From Marivita geojedonensis (GTDB lineage: Bacteria; Pseudomonadota; Alphaproteobacteria; Rhodobacterales; Rhodobacteraceae): DNA of 64,000 nucleotides. Below the pieces are notes generated by a model. It was given only the letters and a program-made list of their open reading frames with translations, was not told the origin of the DNA and made no database searches. This document shows, piece by piece, positions 45,524 to 54,995 of this stretch. Made by a program: the position numbers and the translations under genes. Each line of letters begins with the position of its first letter. The stretch's first letter is position 1. Location: assembly GCF_002115805.1 (NCBI RefSeq), contig NZ_JFKC01000001.1, forward strand, positions 1 to 64,000. The letters are read 5' to 3'.

Positions 45524-46075
45524 TTACCCCGGAAACGGCCAGACGCCGAGGCCAACGTGGATGGCCGAAATCGCAGCATACATCACCAGCGTGATCACAA
45601 CCAAAAGAACGTCTTTCTTGGCTTCACCCGGTTGCGGGCGATCCCAGACAGGTTCGGCCTTGTTGATGAGGATCACCTCGAGCACGGCCCAGGCGAGCAT
45701 CCCGCCAAAGAGGATGATCGACGCCAAGTCGCCGTTCACCAGAAGGTGCGCGACGGCCCAGATCTTAACGGCGGTCAGCTGCGGGTGGCGCATCTTGCCA
45801 CGCAAGCGGCCCGTGGTGGCACTCATACCAAAGACGAACAGCGCCACCAGCATCAGCAGGTTGTTGATGTGCACCATGAAGGCAGGCGGATACCAGACGG
45901 GAATGAACTCCACCCCGCCGTACCCCCAGATCATCAGGCCGAGGCTGATGAACAACGCAACCGCCACCACGCCTTTGCCTTTGTCGCCCATCGCCGCACG
46001 CTGTTCGGGCGCGACGCGCTTGAAAATATGGGCTCCAACCCAAATCAGCAGTCCGAGAACAAGAAGACCCATCAT
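45524..46075 (-). CDS. NnrU family membrane protein
   Basis: A 183-aa integral membrane protein with about six helices. NnrU-family features include LLIWVGAHIFKRVAPEQR near the N-terminus, FVFGMSATTGRLRGKMRHPQL and KIWAVAHLLVNGD. NnrU was named for a role near denitrification genes, but members in TCA/EMC loci have no proven function. It begins 3 nt after mcl2. Confidence 0.9.
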   Translation of the reverse strand: MMGLLVLGLLIWVGAHIFKRVAPEQRAAMGDKGKGVVAVALFISLGLMIWGYGGVEFIPVWYPPAFMVHINNLLMLVALFVFGMSATTGRLRGKMRHPQLTAVKIWAVAHLLVNGDLASIILFGGMLAWAVLEVILINKAEPVWDRPQPGEAKKDVLLVVITLVMYAAISAIHVGLGVWPFPG

Positions 46076-46078
46076 GGC

Positions 46079-46936
46079 TTACCCCGCTTGGATGGTTTCA
46101 ATCGCCTCTGCTTTTGCCAGTATTTCACGCGCTGTGGCAACGTGAAGGTTCTCGACGATCTTGCCGTCCACCACAGCCACACCCTGCCCTTCAGCCTCCG
46201 CCGCCTCGAACGCGGCGATCTGGCGGCGGGCGAGGTCGATCTCTTCGGGGGCGGGCGCAAAGGCGGTATTGGCAATGTCCACCTGCGCGGGGTGGATCAG
46301 CGTCTTGCCATCAAAGCCCATATCGCGGCCCTGCGTACATTCGGCCTTGAGCCCTTCGTCATCCTTGAACGCGTTATACACACCATCCACGATCACCAGC
46401 CCCTCAGCCTTGGCCGCCAGAAGGCACATCGACAGCGACGTCAGCATCGGCAAACGGTCCGGGCGGAACCGGGTCTGCAATTCCTTGGCAAGGTCATTGG
46501 TGCCCATCACCATCCCCGCCATCTTCGGATGCGCCGCAATCTCAACCGCGTTCAGCATACCGCGCGGCGTTTCCATCATCGCCCAGATCGGCAGGTCGCC
46601 GGTGATCTCGGCCAGCGCATCCAACTGCGCTGCACTCTCGACCTTGGGCAACAGAACCGCATCGCAATCCATCTGCGCCACGGCTTCAGCATCGGCCCGG
46701 CCCCACTCGGTATCCAGCCCGTTGATCCGCACGATCCGCACCCGCGCACCGTACCCACCGGCCGCCAGCGCCGCCTTCAGCGTTTCCCGCGCGGCGGTTT
46801 TTTCATCGACAGCCACCGCATCTTCGAGATCAAAGATGATCGCATCAACCGGCAACCCCCGCGCCTTTTCCAAGGCTCGGTCTTTAGACCCCGGAATGTA
46901 AAGAACCGAGCGATAGGGGCGGCTGCGCATGTCCAT
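46079..46936 (-). CDS. mcl2: HpcH/HpaI-family protein, probable (3S)-malyl-CoA thioesterase
   Basis: A 285-aa CitE-like TIM-barrel protein. Mg2+ and acyl-CoA binding segments are AIIFDLEDAVAVDEKTAAR, RIVRINGLDTEWG, ALLPKVE-like AVLLPKVESA, and MMETPRGMLNA. Length, cluster position upstream of mch and Rhodobacter synteny indicate Mcl2, which hydrolyses (3S)-malyl-CoA to malate, rather than the lyase Mcl1. The lyase reaction cannot be excluded from sequence alone. ATG 46936 follows GAGGAG. First gene of the mcl2-nnrU-DUF1737-mch-DUF4344 operon. Confidence 0.83.
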   Translation of the reverse strand: MDMRSRPYRSVLYIPGSKDRALEKARGLPVDAIIFDLEDAVAVDEKTAARETLKAALAAGGYGARVRIVRINGLDTEWGRADAEAVAQMDCDAVLLPKVESAAQLDALAEITGDLPIWAMMETPRGMLNAVEIAAHPKMAGMVMGTNDLAKELQTRFRPDRLPMLTSLSMCLLAAKAEGLVIVDGVYNAFKDDEGLKAECTQGRDMGFDGKTLIHPAQVDIANTAFAPAPEEIDLARRQIAAFEAAEAEGQGVAVVDGKIVENLHVATAREILAKAEAIETIQAG

Positions 46937-46962
46937 GGCGGTCTCCTCAGCGAGTCTTGAGT

Positions 46963-47008
46963 AATAATGTTGCGCCAGAGAGCTACATTCTTTTGCAAAA
47001 ACTGCAAG
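46963..47008 (-). promoter_or_regulatory. EMC-type element and TTTGCAAA site upstream of mcl2
   Basis: On the mcl2 strand GCAACATTATT (46963-46973) ends 27 bp before the start, identical to one of the ecm elements. Further upstream the plus strand reads TTTTGCAAAAACTGCAAG (46991-47008), containing the TTTGCAAA palindrome used by ScfR-family regulators such as PccR. Regulator identity is inferred. Confidence 0.45.
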
Positions 47009-47128
47009 AGGTGATCTGCCGCACCGCAGAAAAAAGCTGCTGCACCCGCATTCCGTGCGGTTCGTTAACCATATGTAAGGCACCCCGCCGGACGCTCTGC
47101 CCCATCACAGCCGAAAAGGGGTAAGGCG

Positions 47129-47439
47129 ATGAAACGGAATTTCTGGACGATGTCAGTACTCGCAACCGGAGCGCTGCTTGCGTCGGCATCACTGGCGCAG
47201 GCACAGCAGAACTGCGCACCGCGCGCGCTGGTGATCGAACGGCTCGCCAGCAGCTACGGCGAAACCCGCCAATCCATCGGGCTTGCCCAGAACAATACAA
47301 TGGTCGAGGTCTTTGCCTCCACGGACACCGGCAGCTGGACGATCACCGTCACCAACGCCGCAGGCCTCACCTGTCTTGTCGCCAGCGGTCAGGCCTTCGA
47401 ACGGCTCGCCGAATCCCTGCCGACCCCGGCCGAGGATGC

Positions 47440-47443
<4 letters not shown>
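47129..47443 (+). CDS. small secreted protein
   Basis: A 104-aa protein with a clear signal peptide (FWTMSVLATGALLASASLAQ, cleavage after AQA). The mature part QQNCAPRALVIERLASSYGE has two cysteines and a beta-rich C-terminal half (SWTITVTNAAGLTCLVASG). AGGGG lies about 10 nt before the ATG. No domain is recognised. It is monocistronic, divergent from mcl2, and its TAG shares a CTAG overlap with the TSUP gene. Confidence 0.82.
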
Positions 47444-49305
<1,862 letters not shown>

Positions 49306-49665
49306 ATCCTCGACCTTTGAAGATAAGTGCCCCGTGGATCACCACGGGGCATTTTTTTGTGCCCCGTTCTCTTGCGACCCGGAACATCAGGCCAATGGCG
49401 GGACAGCCAAGATCGCTTGGGGCAAATCATCCGACGCTCCCTTTTCCCAGCATCCAACGCCGCACCTGATCTGACAGGTCCCGTGCACGGGCTGAAACCG
49501 CCCAAAAGCGCGGCAAAACCTGCCGAGCAGCTGCAGGTCAGCGGCGTTCTTGTGCAAATAAAGCCACAATAGCCGCGTGGGACCCCCCGAACAGCGCACC
49601 AAAACTGTCTTTCGGCATGCCGATATGCATGAATCAAGGAGAACGGCAGGTTAACGAGGCAGATA
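49306..49665. other. intergenic region downstream of mdh
   Basis: Apart from the mdh terminator, about 300 bp contain no supported gene. An 81-codon rightward frame at 49327 starts inside the terminator and is not credible. Near 49637 there is AAGGAG without a following start. The 3' part must hold the promoter of the mini-ORF/ATP-grasp pair. Confidence 0.5.
49328..49358 (+). terminator. rho-independent terminator of mdh
   Basis: Perfect 10-bp stem TGCCCCGTGG (49328-49337) / CCACGGGGCA (49342-49351) with ATCA loop, followed by seven Ts. Confidence 0.93.
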
Positions 49666-49755
49666 ATGATCGATTTGCGCAGTAGAGCTGTATCCAGCGA
49701 CAACCTCACGTTCCCTTCGAACGGACGGCACCTTGGCCGCGTGGCGGCGGCATGA
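49666..49755 (+). CDS. 29-codon mini-ORF overlapping the ATP-grasp gene start
   Basis: ATG 49666, preceded by GAGG at about 7 nt, opens a frame beginning MIDLRSRA and ending GRVAAA. Its TGA at 49753-49755 overlaps the ATG of the ATP-grasp gene (ATGA). The ATP-grasp gene has no Shine-Dalgarno of its own, so this mini-ORF probably delivers ribosomes to it. It may be a leader peptide, a substrate peptide, or the true N-terminus displaced by a frameshift. Confidence 0.5.
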   Translation: MIDLRSRAVSSDNLTFPSNGRHLGRVAAA

Positions 49756-51872
49756 AGGACTTTCTGTCTCAGAGCGGCGCCGATACGGGTACGGTAGAGG
49801 ACACGCTTGCCACCTATCACCGGATGTTCCGGCCCTATTTCGAAGAATATGCCGGTCTCGAAACAAACACGTACGACGTGTCGTCCTCGACCGACGTCAA
49901 GGAAATGGTCCGTGCTGCACGCGCACATGGGCTGGACGTTCACGCTTTCCCGAGCCTTCCCGCACGCCACCTTGTCCTGAGCGACGGCACACGCGAGATC
50001 GGGTTTGCGGCCGCGCAGCCAAGTTGCATGAAACCGGTCCTGACCAATTTCTGCGATGACAAGCTGCTGCAGAAAACGTTCTACAAGGAAAATGGCATCC
50101 CTCACGCCGAAGGACATGAAGTCCGGTCTCTGGAGCATGCGCTCGAGAGCCGTCGCTCACTCGCAGAGTCCGTCGTCCTGAAACCGTCCCGAGGCCGTCA
50201 GGGCCTTGGAGTGACCGTTGGAATCCGAGATGACGAAACACTGATACGCGCATGGAATTTCGCCCGCGAGGAGCGGTCTCAATCCCCGATAATGATGGAA
50301 GAGACGTTCGTCGGATGTGACCTGCGCGCCTTCATCCTGAACAAGGAAGTCATTTGCGCCTATCTGAAGATCCCCCCGAATATCCTGGGTGACGGTCGCT
50401 CGACGATTGCGGAACTGGTCGATGCAAAGAATGCCCGCCGTCGCCAAAGCCCGGCGCTGCGTGTCGCATTGATCAAGACCGATGCCAAATCAGAGCAGCT
50501 TCTTGAATTCCAGGGATTTGATATGGGGTCCATCCCTGCGAACGGAGAACCGGTTCTGCTGGGTTTGACGCAAAGCGTCAGTTCAGGTGGCGATCTGCTC
50601 CCGATCAACGGGCGATTGTCGAAGCCGGTAAACACCGTTGCCTGCTCTGTGGCGAAAGCGCTGGGATACACCGGACCGCCTGGCATGGATGTCCTGTGCC
50701 GCGATTTCGAAAAAGACACCGGAAGCGCAATCATCTGCGAGACAAATCCTCAGCCCGCCATGTTTGGCGCGTTGTATCCACCGGTCGGAAAATCCGTGGA
50801 CTGCCCGGAACAGATAATGCGCCATTACTTCGGCGCCCGCCGCAAAACTGTGAAACCAAAAGACATCCGGATCCGTTGCGAAGGCGCCGAGGAGATCGAG
50901 TTGGAGGCGTTCTGCGACTCTTACGCAGAGTCCGGTGCAAACGGAAAATTGCTACGGAAAACCGGCCCGCAGGAACTGACGATCGAAGGGACAGGCAGCG
51001 ACGTTTCAATGCTGCTGAGCACGCTGCTCGACAGCAAGAAAAAGCCGAAATTCATCGACGCGGCCTATGTCCTGAAACCCCTGAAAAAGAAGAAAGCCGC
51101 CAAGAGCGCGATCCCTCTTGAACGCCCCGGCGACACAGCATGTCCCGCGTCAGAATTCGCAAAGATCGCCTGTATGTCTTCTCTGTCCAAGCAGGCGGAT
51201 ATTTTGGACGGCAACCTCATTTGTCTGACAAAGACGCGAAAGAGAAAGTTTGTTTCGGCGCAGCTGAATGGCTGGTTTGCAGAAGCACATTCCAGTCTTC
51301 TGGGCCGCAGCAGATTGCGCCACAGGTTCGCCCTGCATGGTCTGCCCCTCAAACGGGAACTGATCCTCGAGCCAAAAGACGTGCGCGGCCTCAGACGAGC
51401 TGTTGCACGCTTCAAGAAAGACTGCACCGTCACCCTGATCGCACGATCGAACATCCAGTCCAAAACCATCGTTTCGAACGCGGACGAAGCCAGCGATCTT
51501 CTGTCCAGAGAGGTGAACAACCGTACCAAGCTGGTCTGTGTGTCGCCAAATGAAGACACGACACAGATGTCGCTCCTCGTATTCGACGGAAGTCTGGTCG
51601 CAGCCACCCAAGACTCAGGCACGGAATGCGACACGCTCCATGCAGAATGGGCGCAGGTCGCTTCGGCGTGCCTCGATGCGCTTCCAAGTGCCCGGCTGAT
51701 GTCCGTGAAGGTTCATATGGAAAACCCCCAAGACGCCCCCGACAACCAGACCTGGGCCATCGACAGCATCGACACGAACCCCGACATCGCTCACTTCGGA
51801 ACGCGCGTGGCGAACCCCAAGGGTGCGTTCGCGAAAAAACTCGTCGCAGCGCTCTTGGATAGCACCATCTAG
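49752..51872 (+). CDS. tandem ATP-grasp protein (CphA/GshF-like N-terminal module, degenerate C-terminal module)
   Basis: A 706-aa protein without a family I can name. Residues about 90-365 form an ATP-grasp module. K108 is in LLQKTFYKENGIPHA and K144 in VVLKPSRGRQGLGV. MMEETFVGCDLRAFI (181-195) is followed by PPNILGDGRSTIAELVDAKN, then VSSGGDLLPINGRL, GPPGMDV (D313) and CETNPQPAMFG (E330, N332). The GDG-ST and SSGG blocks match cyanophycin synthetase and GshF-type ligases, so ATP-dependent peptide/amide bond formation is likely. Residues about 372-442 have the size and strand-helix rhythm of an acylphosphatase-like fold. Residues about 505-700 resemble a second ATP-grasp copy that keeps IDTNPDIAHFG but lacks the glycine-rich loop and key lysine. 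The gene sits alone between mdh and sucC, starts by overlap with a mini-ORF, and its lysine/serine-rich stretches differ from its neighbours. Confidence 0.8.
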   Translation: MKDFLSQSGADTGTVEDTLATYHRMFRPYFEEYAGLETNTYDVSSSTDVKEMVRAARAHGLDVHAFPSLPARHLVLSDGTREIGFAAAQPSCMKPVLTNFCDDKLLQKTFYKENGIPHAEGHEVRSLEHALESRRSLAESVVLKPSRGRQGLGVTVGIRDDETLIRAWNFAREERSQSPIMMEETFVGCDLRAFILNKEVICAYLKIPPNILGDGRSTIAELVDAKNARRRQSPALRVALIKTDAKSEQLLEFQGFDMGSIPANGEPVLLGLTQSVSSGGDLLPINGRLSKPVNTVACSVAKALGYTGPPGMDVLCRDFEKDTGSAIICETNPQPAMFGALYPPVGKSVDCPEQIMRHYFGARRKTVKPKDIRIRCEGAEEIELEAFCDSYAESGANGKLLRKTGPQELTIEGTGSDVSMLLSTLLDSKKKPKFIDAAYVLKPLKKKKAAKSAIPLERPGDTACPASEFAKIACMSSLSKQADILDGNLICLTKTRKRKFVSAQLNGWFAEAHSSLLGRSRLRHRFALHGLPLKRELILEPKDVRGLRRAVARFKKDCTVTLIARSNIQSKTIVSNADEASDLLSREVNNRTKLVCVSPNEDTTQMSLLVFDGSLVAATQDSGTECDTLHAEWAQVASACLDALPSARLMSVKVHMENPQDAPDNQTWAIDSIDTNPDIAHFGTRVANPKGAFAKKLVAALLDSTI

Positions 51873-52187
51873 CGGGTTGCCCGGCGCGAATGGAATGGCC
51901 CAAACATGCGCTTGTCCTGCGCGCAGCGCCCTGCAGAATGGCAGGAATCCTTGGCTGAACCCGCGCGCAACCGACGATGAAACCAAGAGATTCGGGTGTG
52001 ATCACTCCGCATGCCGCACCTGCATCGCCCCTTCTCGGCCCAAATGTGATCACACGATTTTTCACTGTGATCACAAATGTCGCTTTTTTCGCGTCAGAAG
52101 GCCGGTGCGGCAAAAAAACCGTTAAGTGTTCCGAAATCACCCTCTTATATCGCCGCAAATCGCAGCAACAAACGGGACAGTTGACCG
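51873..52187. promoter_or_regulatory. sucC promoter region with three TGTGATCACA-type sites
   Basis: 315 bp without a gene. TGTGATCACT lies at 51997-52006, and TGTGATCACA at 52045-52054 and 52066-52075. The last two are 21 bp apart and 113-143 bp before the sucC start, matching the sdhC promoter layout. Both promoters also carry an oligo-A/CCG tract about 30-36 bp downstream of the sites. TTATAT near 52144 could be the -10. No obvious terminator for the ATP-grasp gene was seen. Confidence 0.72.
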
Positions 52188-53381
52188 ATGAACATTCACG
52201 AGTATCAGGCGAAAGCCCTGCTACGCAGCTACGGCGCTCCGGTGTCGGATGGCCGCGTGGTTCTGAAAGCCGAAGAGGCGAAGACCAAGGCGGGCGAAAT
52301 GGACGGGCCGCTCTGGGTGGTCAAGGCACAGATCCACGCCGGTGGCCGCGGCAAGGGCACCTTCAAGGAAGAAAGCGCCGGTGAAGCCGGTGGCGTTCGC
52401 CTTGCCAAGTCGGTCGAAGAAGCTGCCGATGAAGCCAAGAAGATGCTCGGTCGTACGCTGGTCACAAAGCAGACCGGCGAAGCGGGCAAGCAGGTCAACC
52501 GTATCTACATTGAAGACGGATCTGGCATCCAGACCGAGATGTATCTCGCGCTGCTCGTCGACCGTCAGACCTCGCGCGTGTCTTTTGTTGCCTCGACCGA
52601 AGGCGGCATGGACATCGAAGAGGTTGCCGAAAGCACACCCGAGAAAATCCTCAGCTTCTCCGTCGATCCGGCCACCGGCTATCAAGCCTTCCACGGTCGC
52701 CGCATCGCCTTCAACCTCGGCCTTGAAGGCAAGCAGGTAAAACAGTGCGTTCAGCTGATGGGCACGCTCTACCAGCTCTTTGTCGACAAGGACATGGAGA
52801 TGCTCGAGATCAACCCGCTGATCATCACCGATGAAGGCGATCTCAAGTGCCTCGACGCCAAGATGGGCTTCGACGGCAACGCCATCTACCGCCACCCGGA
52901 AATCGCAGAACTGCGCGATGAGACCGAAGAGGACCCGAAAGAGCTCGAGGCCTCCAAATACGACCTCAACTACATCGCGCTGGACGGTGAAATCGGCTGC
53001 ATGGTGAACGGCGCGGGCCTTGCCATGGCGACGATGGACATCATCAAGCTCTACGGTGCAGAGCCTGCCAACTTCCTCGACGTGGGCGGCGGTGCGACCA
53101 AGGAAAAGGTCACCGAGGCATTCAAGATCATCACCTCCGACCCGAACGTCAAAGGCATCCTCGTCAACATCTTCGGCGGCATCATGCGCTGCGACGTCAT
53201 CGCCGAAGGCGTGGTCGCCGCGGTCAAAGAAGTTGGCCTTAAGGTGCCGCTGGTTGTGCGTCTCGAAGGCACCAATGTCGAAAAGGGCAAGGAGATCATC
53301 AACACCTCCGGCCTCGACGTGATTGCCGCCGACGACCTCAAGGATGGCGCACAGAAGATCGTGAAGGCGGTCAAGGGCTGA
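52188..53381 (+). CDS. sucC: succinate-CoA ligase (ADP-forming) subunit beta
   Basis: A 397-aa ATP-grasp subunit that binds nucleotide and succinate. The N-terminus is [19 protein letters not shown]. Nucleotide binding lies in [12 protein letters not shown], metal-binding residues in LEINPLI, and the C-terminal CoA-ligase domain has [15 protein letters not shown]. Length is standard. First gene of the suc operon. Its stop shares a base with the start of the next gene. Confidence 0.97.
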   Translation: MNIHEYQAKALLRSYGAPVSDGRVVLKAEEAKTKAGEMDGPLWVVKAQIHAGGRGKGTFKEESAGEAGGVRLAKSVEEAADEAKKMLGRTLVTKQTGEAGKQVNRIYIEDGSGIQTEMYLALLVDRQTSRVSFVASTEGGMDIEEVAESTPEKILSFSVDPATGYQAFHGRRIAFNLGLEGKQVKQCVQLMGTLYQLFVDKDMEMLEINPLIITDEGDLKCLDAKMGFDGNAIYRHPEIAELRDETEEDPKELEASKYDLNYIALDGEIGCMVNGAGLAMATMDIIKLYGAEPANFLDVGGGATKEKVTEAFKIITSDPNVKGILVNIFGGIMRCDVIAEGVVAAVKEVGLKVPLVVRLEGTNVEKGKEIINTSGLDVIAADDLKDGAQKIVKAVKG

Positions 53382-53905
53382 TGAAACGGGCTGGCTGGAT
53401 AACCGCAATCGCACTTGCGGCCGTCCCGGGCTGGGCCTTCGCCGGACCGTTTGACGATCCGGCGGATGCGGGCGCTTTGATCGGAGAGGCATGTGTCACC
53501 ACATCGCTGGACTTCGATGCGCTCTTCGCGTCGGCACAGGAACTCGCATCCGCCGCAGGGTTGCCGCAGGTGATGGCCTCGGACGAGGCCGCCATGTTCG
53601 GCAATCCCGGTGGCGCACATGTGGTGTTCTCGCGCCGGATAGACTCGATGGCCTGCCAGCTCAACATCCCGCCCGACCCCGGAACCGAGGCGTTCTTCAC
53701 CGACCTGCGCGACATCATGCAGGCCCGGATCGACGCGACCTACCCCCGTGCGCTCTCGGACGAGATGGACAAACCATCGCCGCACGAGGCCGCACACCAG
53801 TGGGTCTTCCGCGTCCCCAAGGAACGCCACTTCGCCGTCTCACACAGCTGGATCCGTGACAGAGGGGTCTCCCTCTCGGTCGGGTACAGCCAGATTTACG
53901 AATAA
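53381..53905 (+). CDS. hypothetical secreted protein between sucC and sucD
   Basis: A 174-aa protein with signal peptide ([21 protein letters not shown]). The mature part begins [10 protein letters not shown], has cysteines in GEACVTTS and MACQLNIP, and ends [12 protein letters not shown]. No known domain. ATG 53381 overlaps the last base of the sucC stop (TGATG), so it is translated with sucC. Placement of an exported protein between the two ligase subunits is odd. Confidence 0.82.
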   Translation: MKRAGWITAIALAAVPGWAFAGPFDDPADAGALIGEACVTTSLDFDALFASAQELASAAGLPQVMASDEAAMFGNPGGAHVVFSRRIDSMACQLNIPPDPGTEAFFTDLRDIMQARIDATYPRALSDEMDKPSPHEAAHQWVFRVPKERHFAVSHSWIRDRGVSLSVGYSQIYE

Positions 53906-53948
53906 CTCCGCTCCGCGCGGATCGAACGACACAAGTAGGAGAGCCACC

Positions 53949-54833
53949 GTGGCCGTACTTATCGACGAAAACACCAAAGTCATTTGCCAGGGCCTCACCG
54001 GCTCGCAGGGCACATTCCACACCGAACAGGCCATTGCCTACGGCACCAAGATGGTCGGCGGCGTCACCCCCGGCAAAGGCGGTCAGACCCACCTTGACCT
54101 CCCGGTCTTCAACTCGGTTCACGAGGCCAAGCACGAAACCGGCGCGAATGCCTCGGTGATCTACGTGCCGCCCCCCTTCGCAGCCGACTCGATTCTCGAG
54201 GCGATCGACGCCGAAATGGAAGTGATCGTCTGCATCACCGAAGGCATCCCGGTGCTCGACATGATGAAGGTCAAGCGCGCGCTGATGGACAGCAAGTCGC
54301 GTCTGATCGGGCCGAACTGCCCCGGTGTCATCACACCTGACGCCTGCAAGATCGGCATCATGCCGGGCCACATCCACAAGCGCGGCAGCGTCGGCGTCGT
54401 GTCCCGCTCGGGTACACTGACCTACGAGGCGGTCAAGCAGACCACCGATGTCGGTCTTGGCCAGTCCACCTGCGTCGGCATCGGCGGCGACCCGATCAAA
54501 GGCACCGAGCATATCGACGTGCTGGAGTGGTTCCTTGCCGATGACGAAACCGAAAGCATCATCATGATCGGGGAAATCGGTGGCAGCGCCGAAGAGGAAG
54601 CTGCGGAATTCCTCGCCTCCGAGAAAAAGAAAGGCCGCTGGAAGCCGACCGCAGGCTTCATCGCAGGCCGCACCGCCCCTCCGGGCCGCCGCATGGGCCA
54701 CGCTGGCGCCATTGTCGCCGGTGGCAAGGGCGGCGCCGAGGACAAGATCGAAGCGATGAAGTCCGCAGGCATCGTTGTTGCTGAAAGCCCTGCAAGCCTT
54801 GGCGAAGCGGTGCTGGCTGCGATCAAGGGGTAA
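53949..54833 (+). CDS. sucD: succinate-CoA ligase (ADP-forming) subunit alpha
   Basis: A 294-aa subunit that binds CoA and carries the phospho-histidine. GTG 53949 follows AGGAG and gives the normal N-terminus [20 protein letters not shown]; longer in-frame starts overlap the upstream gene. [12 protein letters not shown] and the histidine in [18 protein letters not shown] are diagnostic. A structured 162-nt spacer separates it from sucA. Confidence 0.97.
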   Translation: MAVLIDENTKVICQGLTGSQGTFHTEQAIAYGTKMVGGVTPGKGGQTHLDLPVFNSVHEAKHETGANASVIYVPPPFAADSILEAIDAEMEVIVCITEGIPVLDMMKVKRALMDSKSRLIGPNCPGVITPDACKIGIMPGHIHKRGSVGVVSRSGTLTYEAVKQTTDVGLGQSTCVGIGGDPIKGTEHIDVLEWFLADDETESIIMIGEIGGSAEEEAAEFLASEKKKGRWKPTAGFIAGRTAPPGRRMGHAGAIVAGGKGGAEDKIEAMKSAGIVVAESPASLGEAVLAAIKG

Positions 54834-54841
54834 CGCGCCCC

Positions 54842-54952
54842 GCAGGCCGGGAGTGAAACCCGACCTGCACAAAACAGAAAACGCACAGGCCGGGCAACTG
54901 CCCGGCTTGCGCACACCACCAAAGCCGCGCGATAGCGGATCCTGCGATCCGC
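54842..54952 (+). other. three consecutive hairpins between sucD and sucA
   Basis: GCAGG-CCGGG...CCCG-CCTGC (54842-54868), GCCGGGCA/TGCCCGGC (54889-54906) and GCGGATC/GATCCGC (54935-54952). None has a T-tract, so RNA processing or stability rather than full termination seems likely. GGGAGG follows just before sucA. Confidence 0.55.
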
Positions 54953-54995
54953 TTTCCTGCTGCTTGATCAGACCGGTTCGGGAGGACCACGACAC

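Noticed and set aside
49327-49572. 81-codon rightward frame after mdh
   Set aside because: It begins within the mdh terminator hairpin, has no ribosome-binding site and no coding-like pattern.
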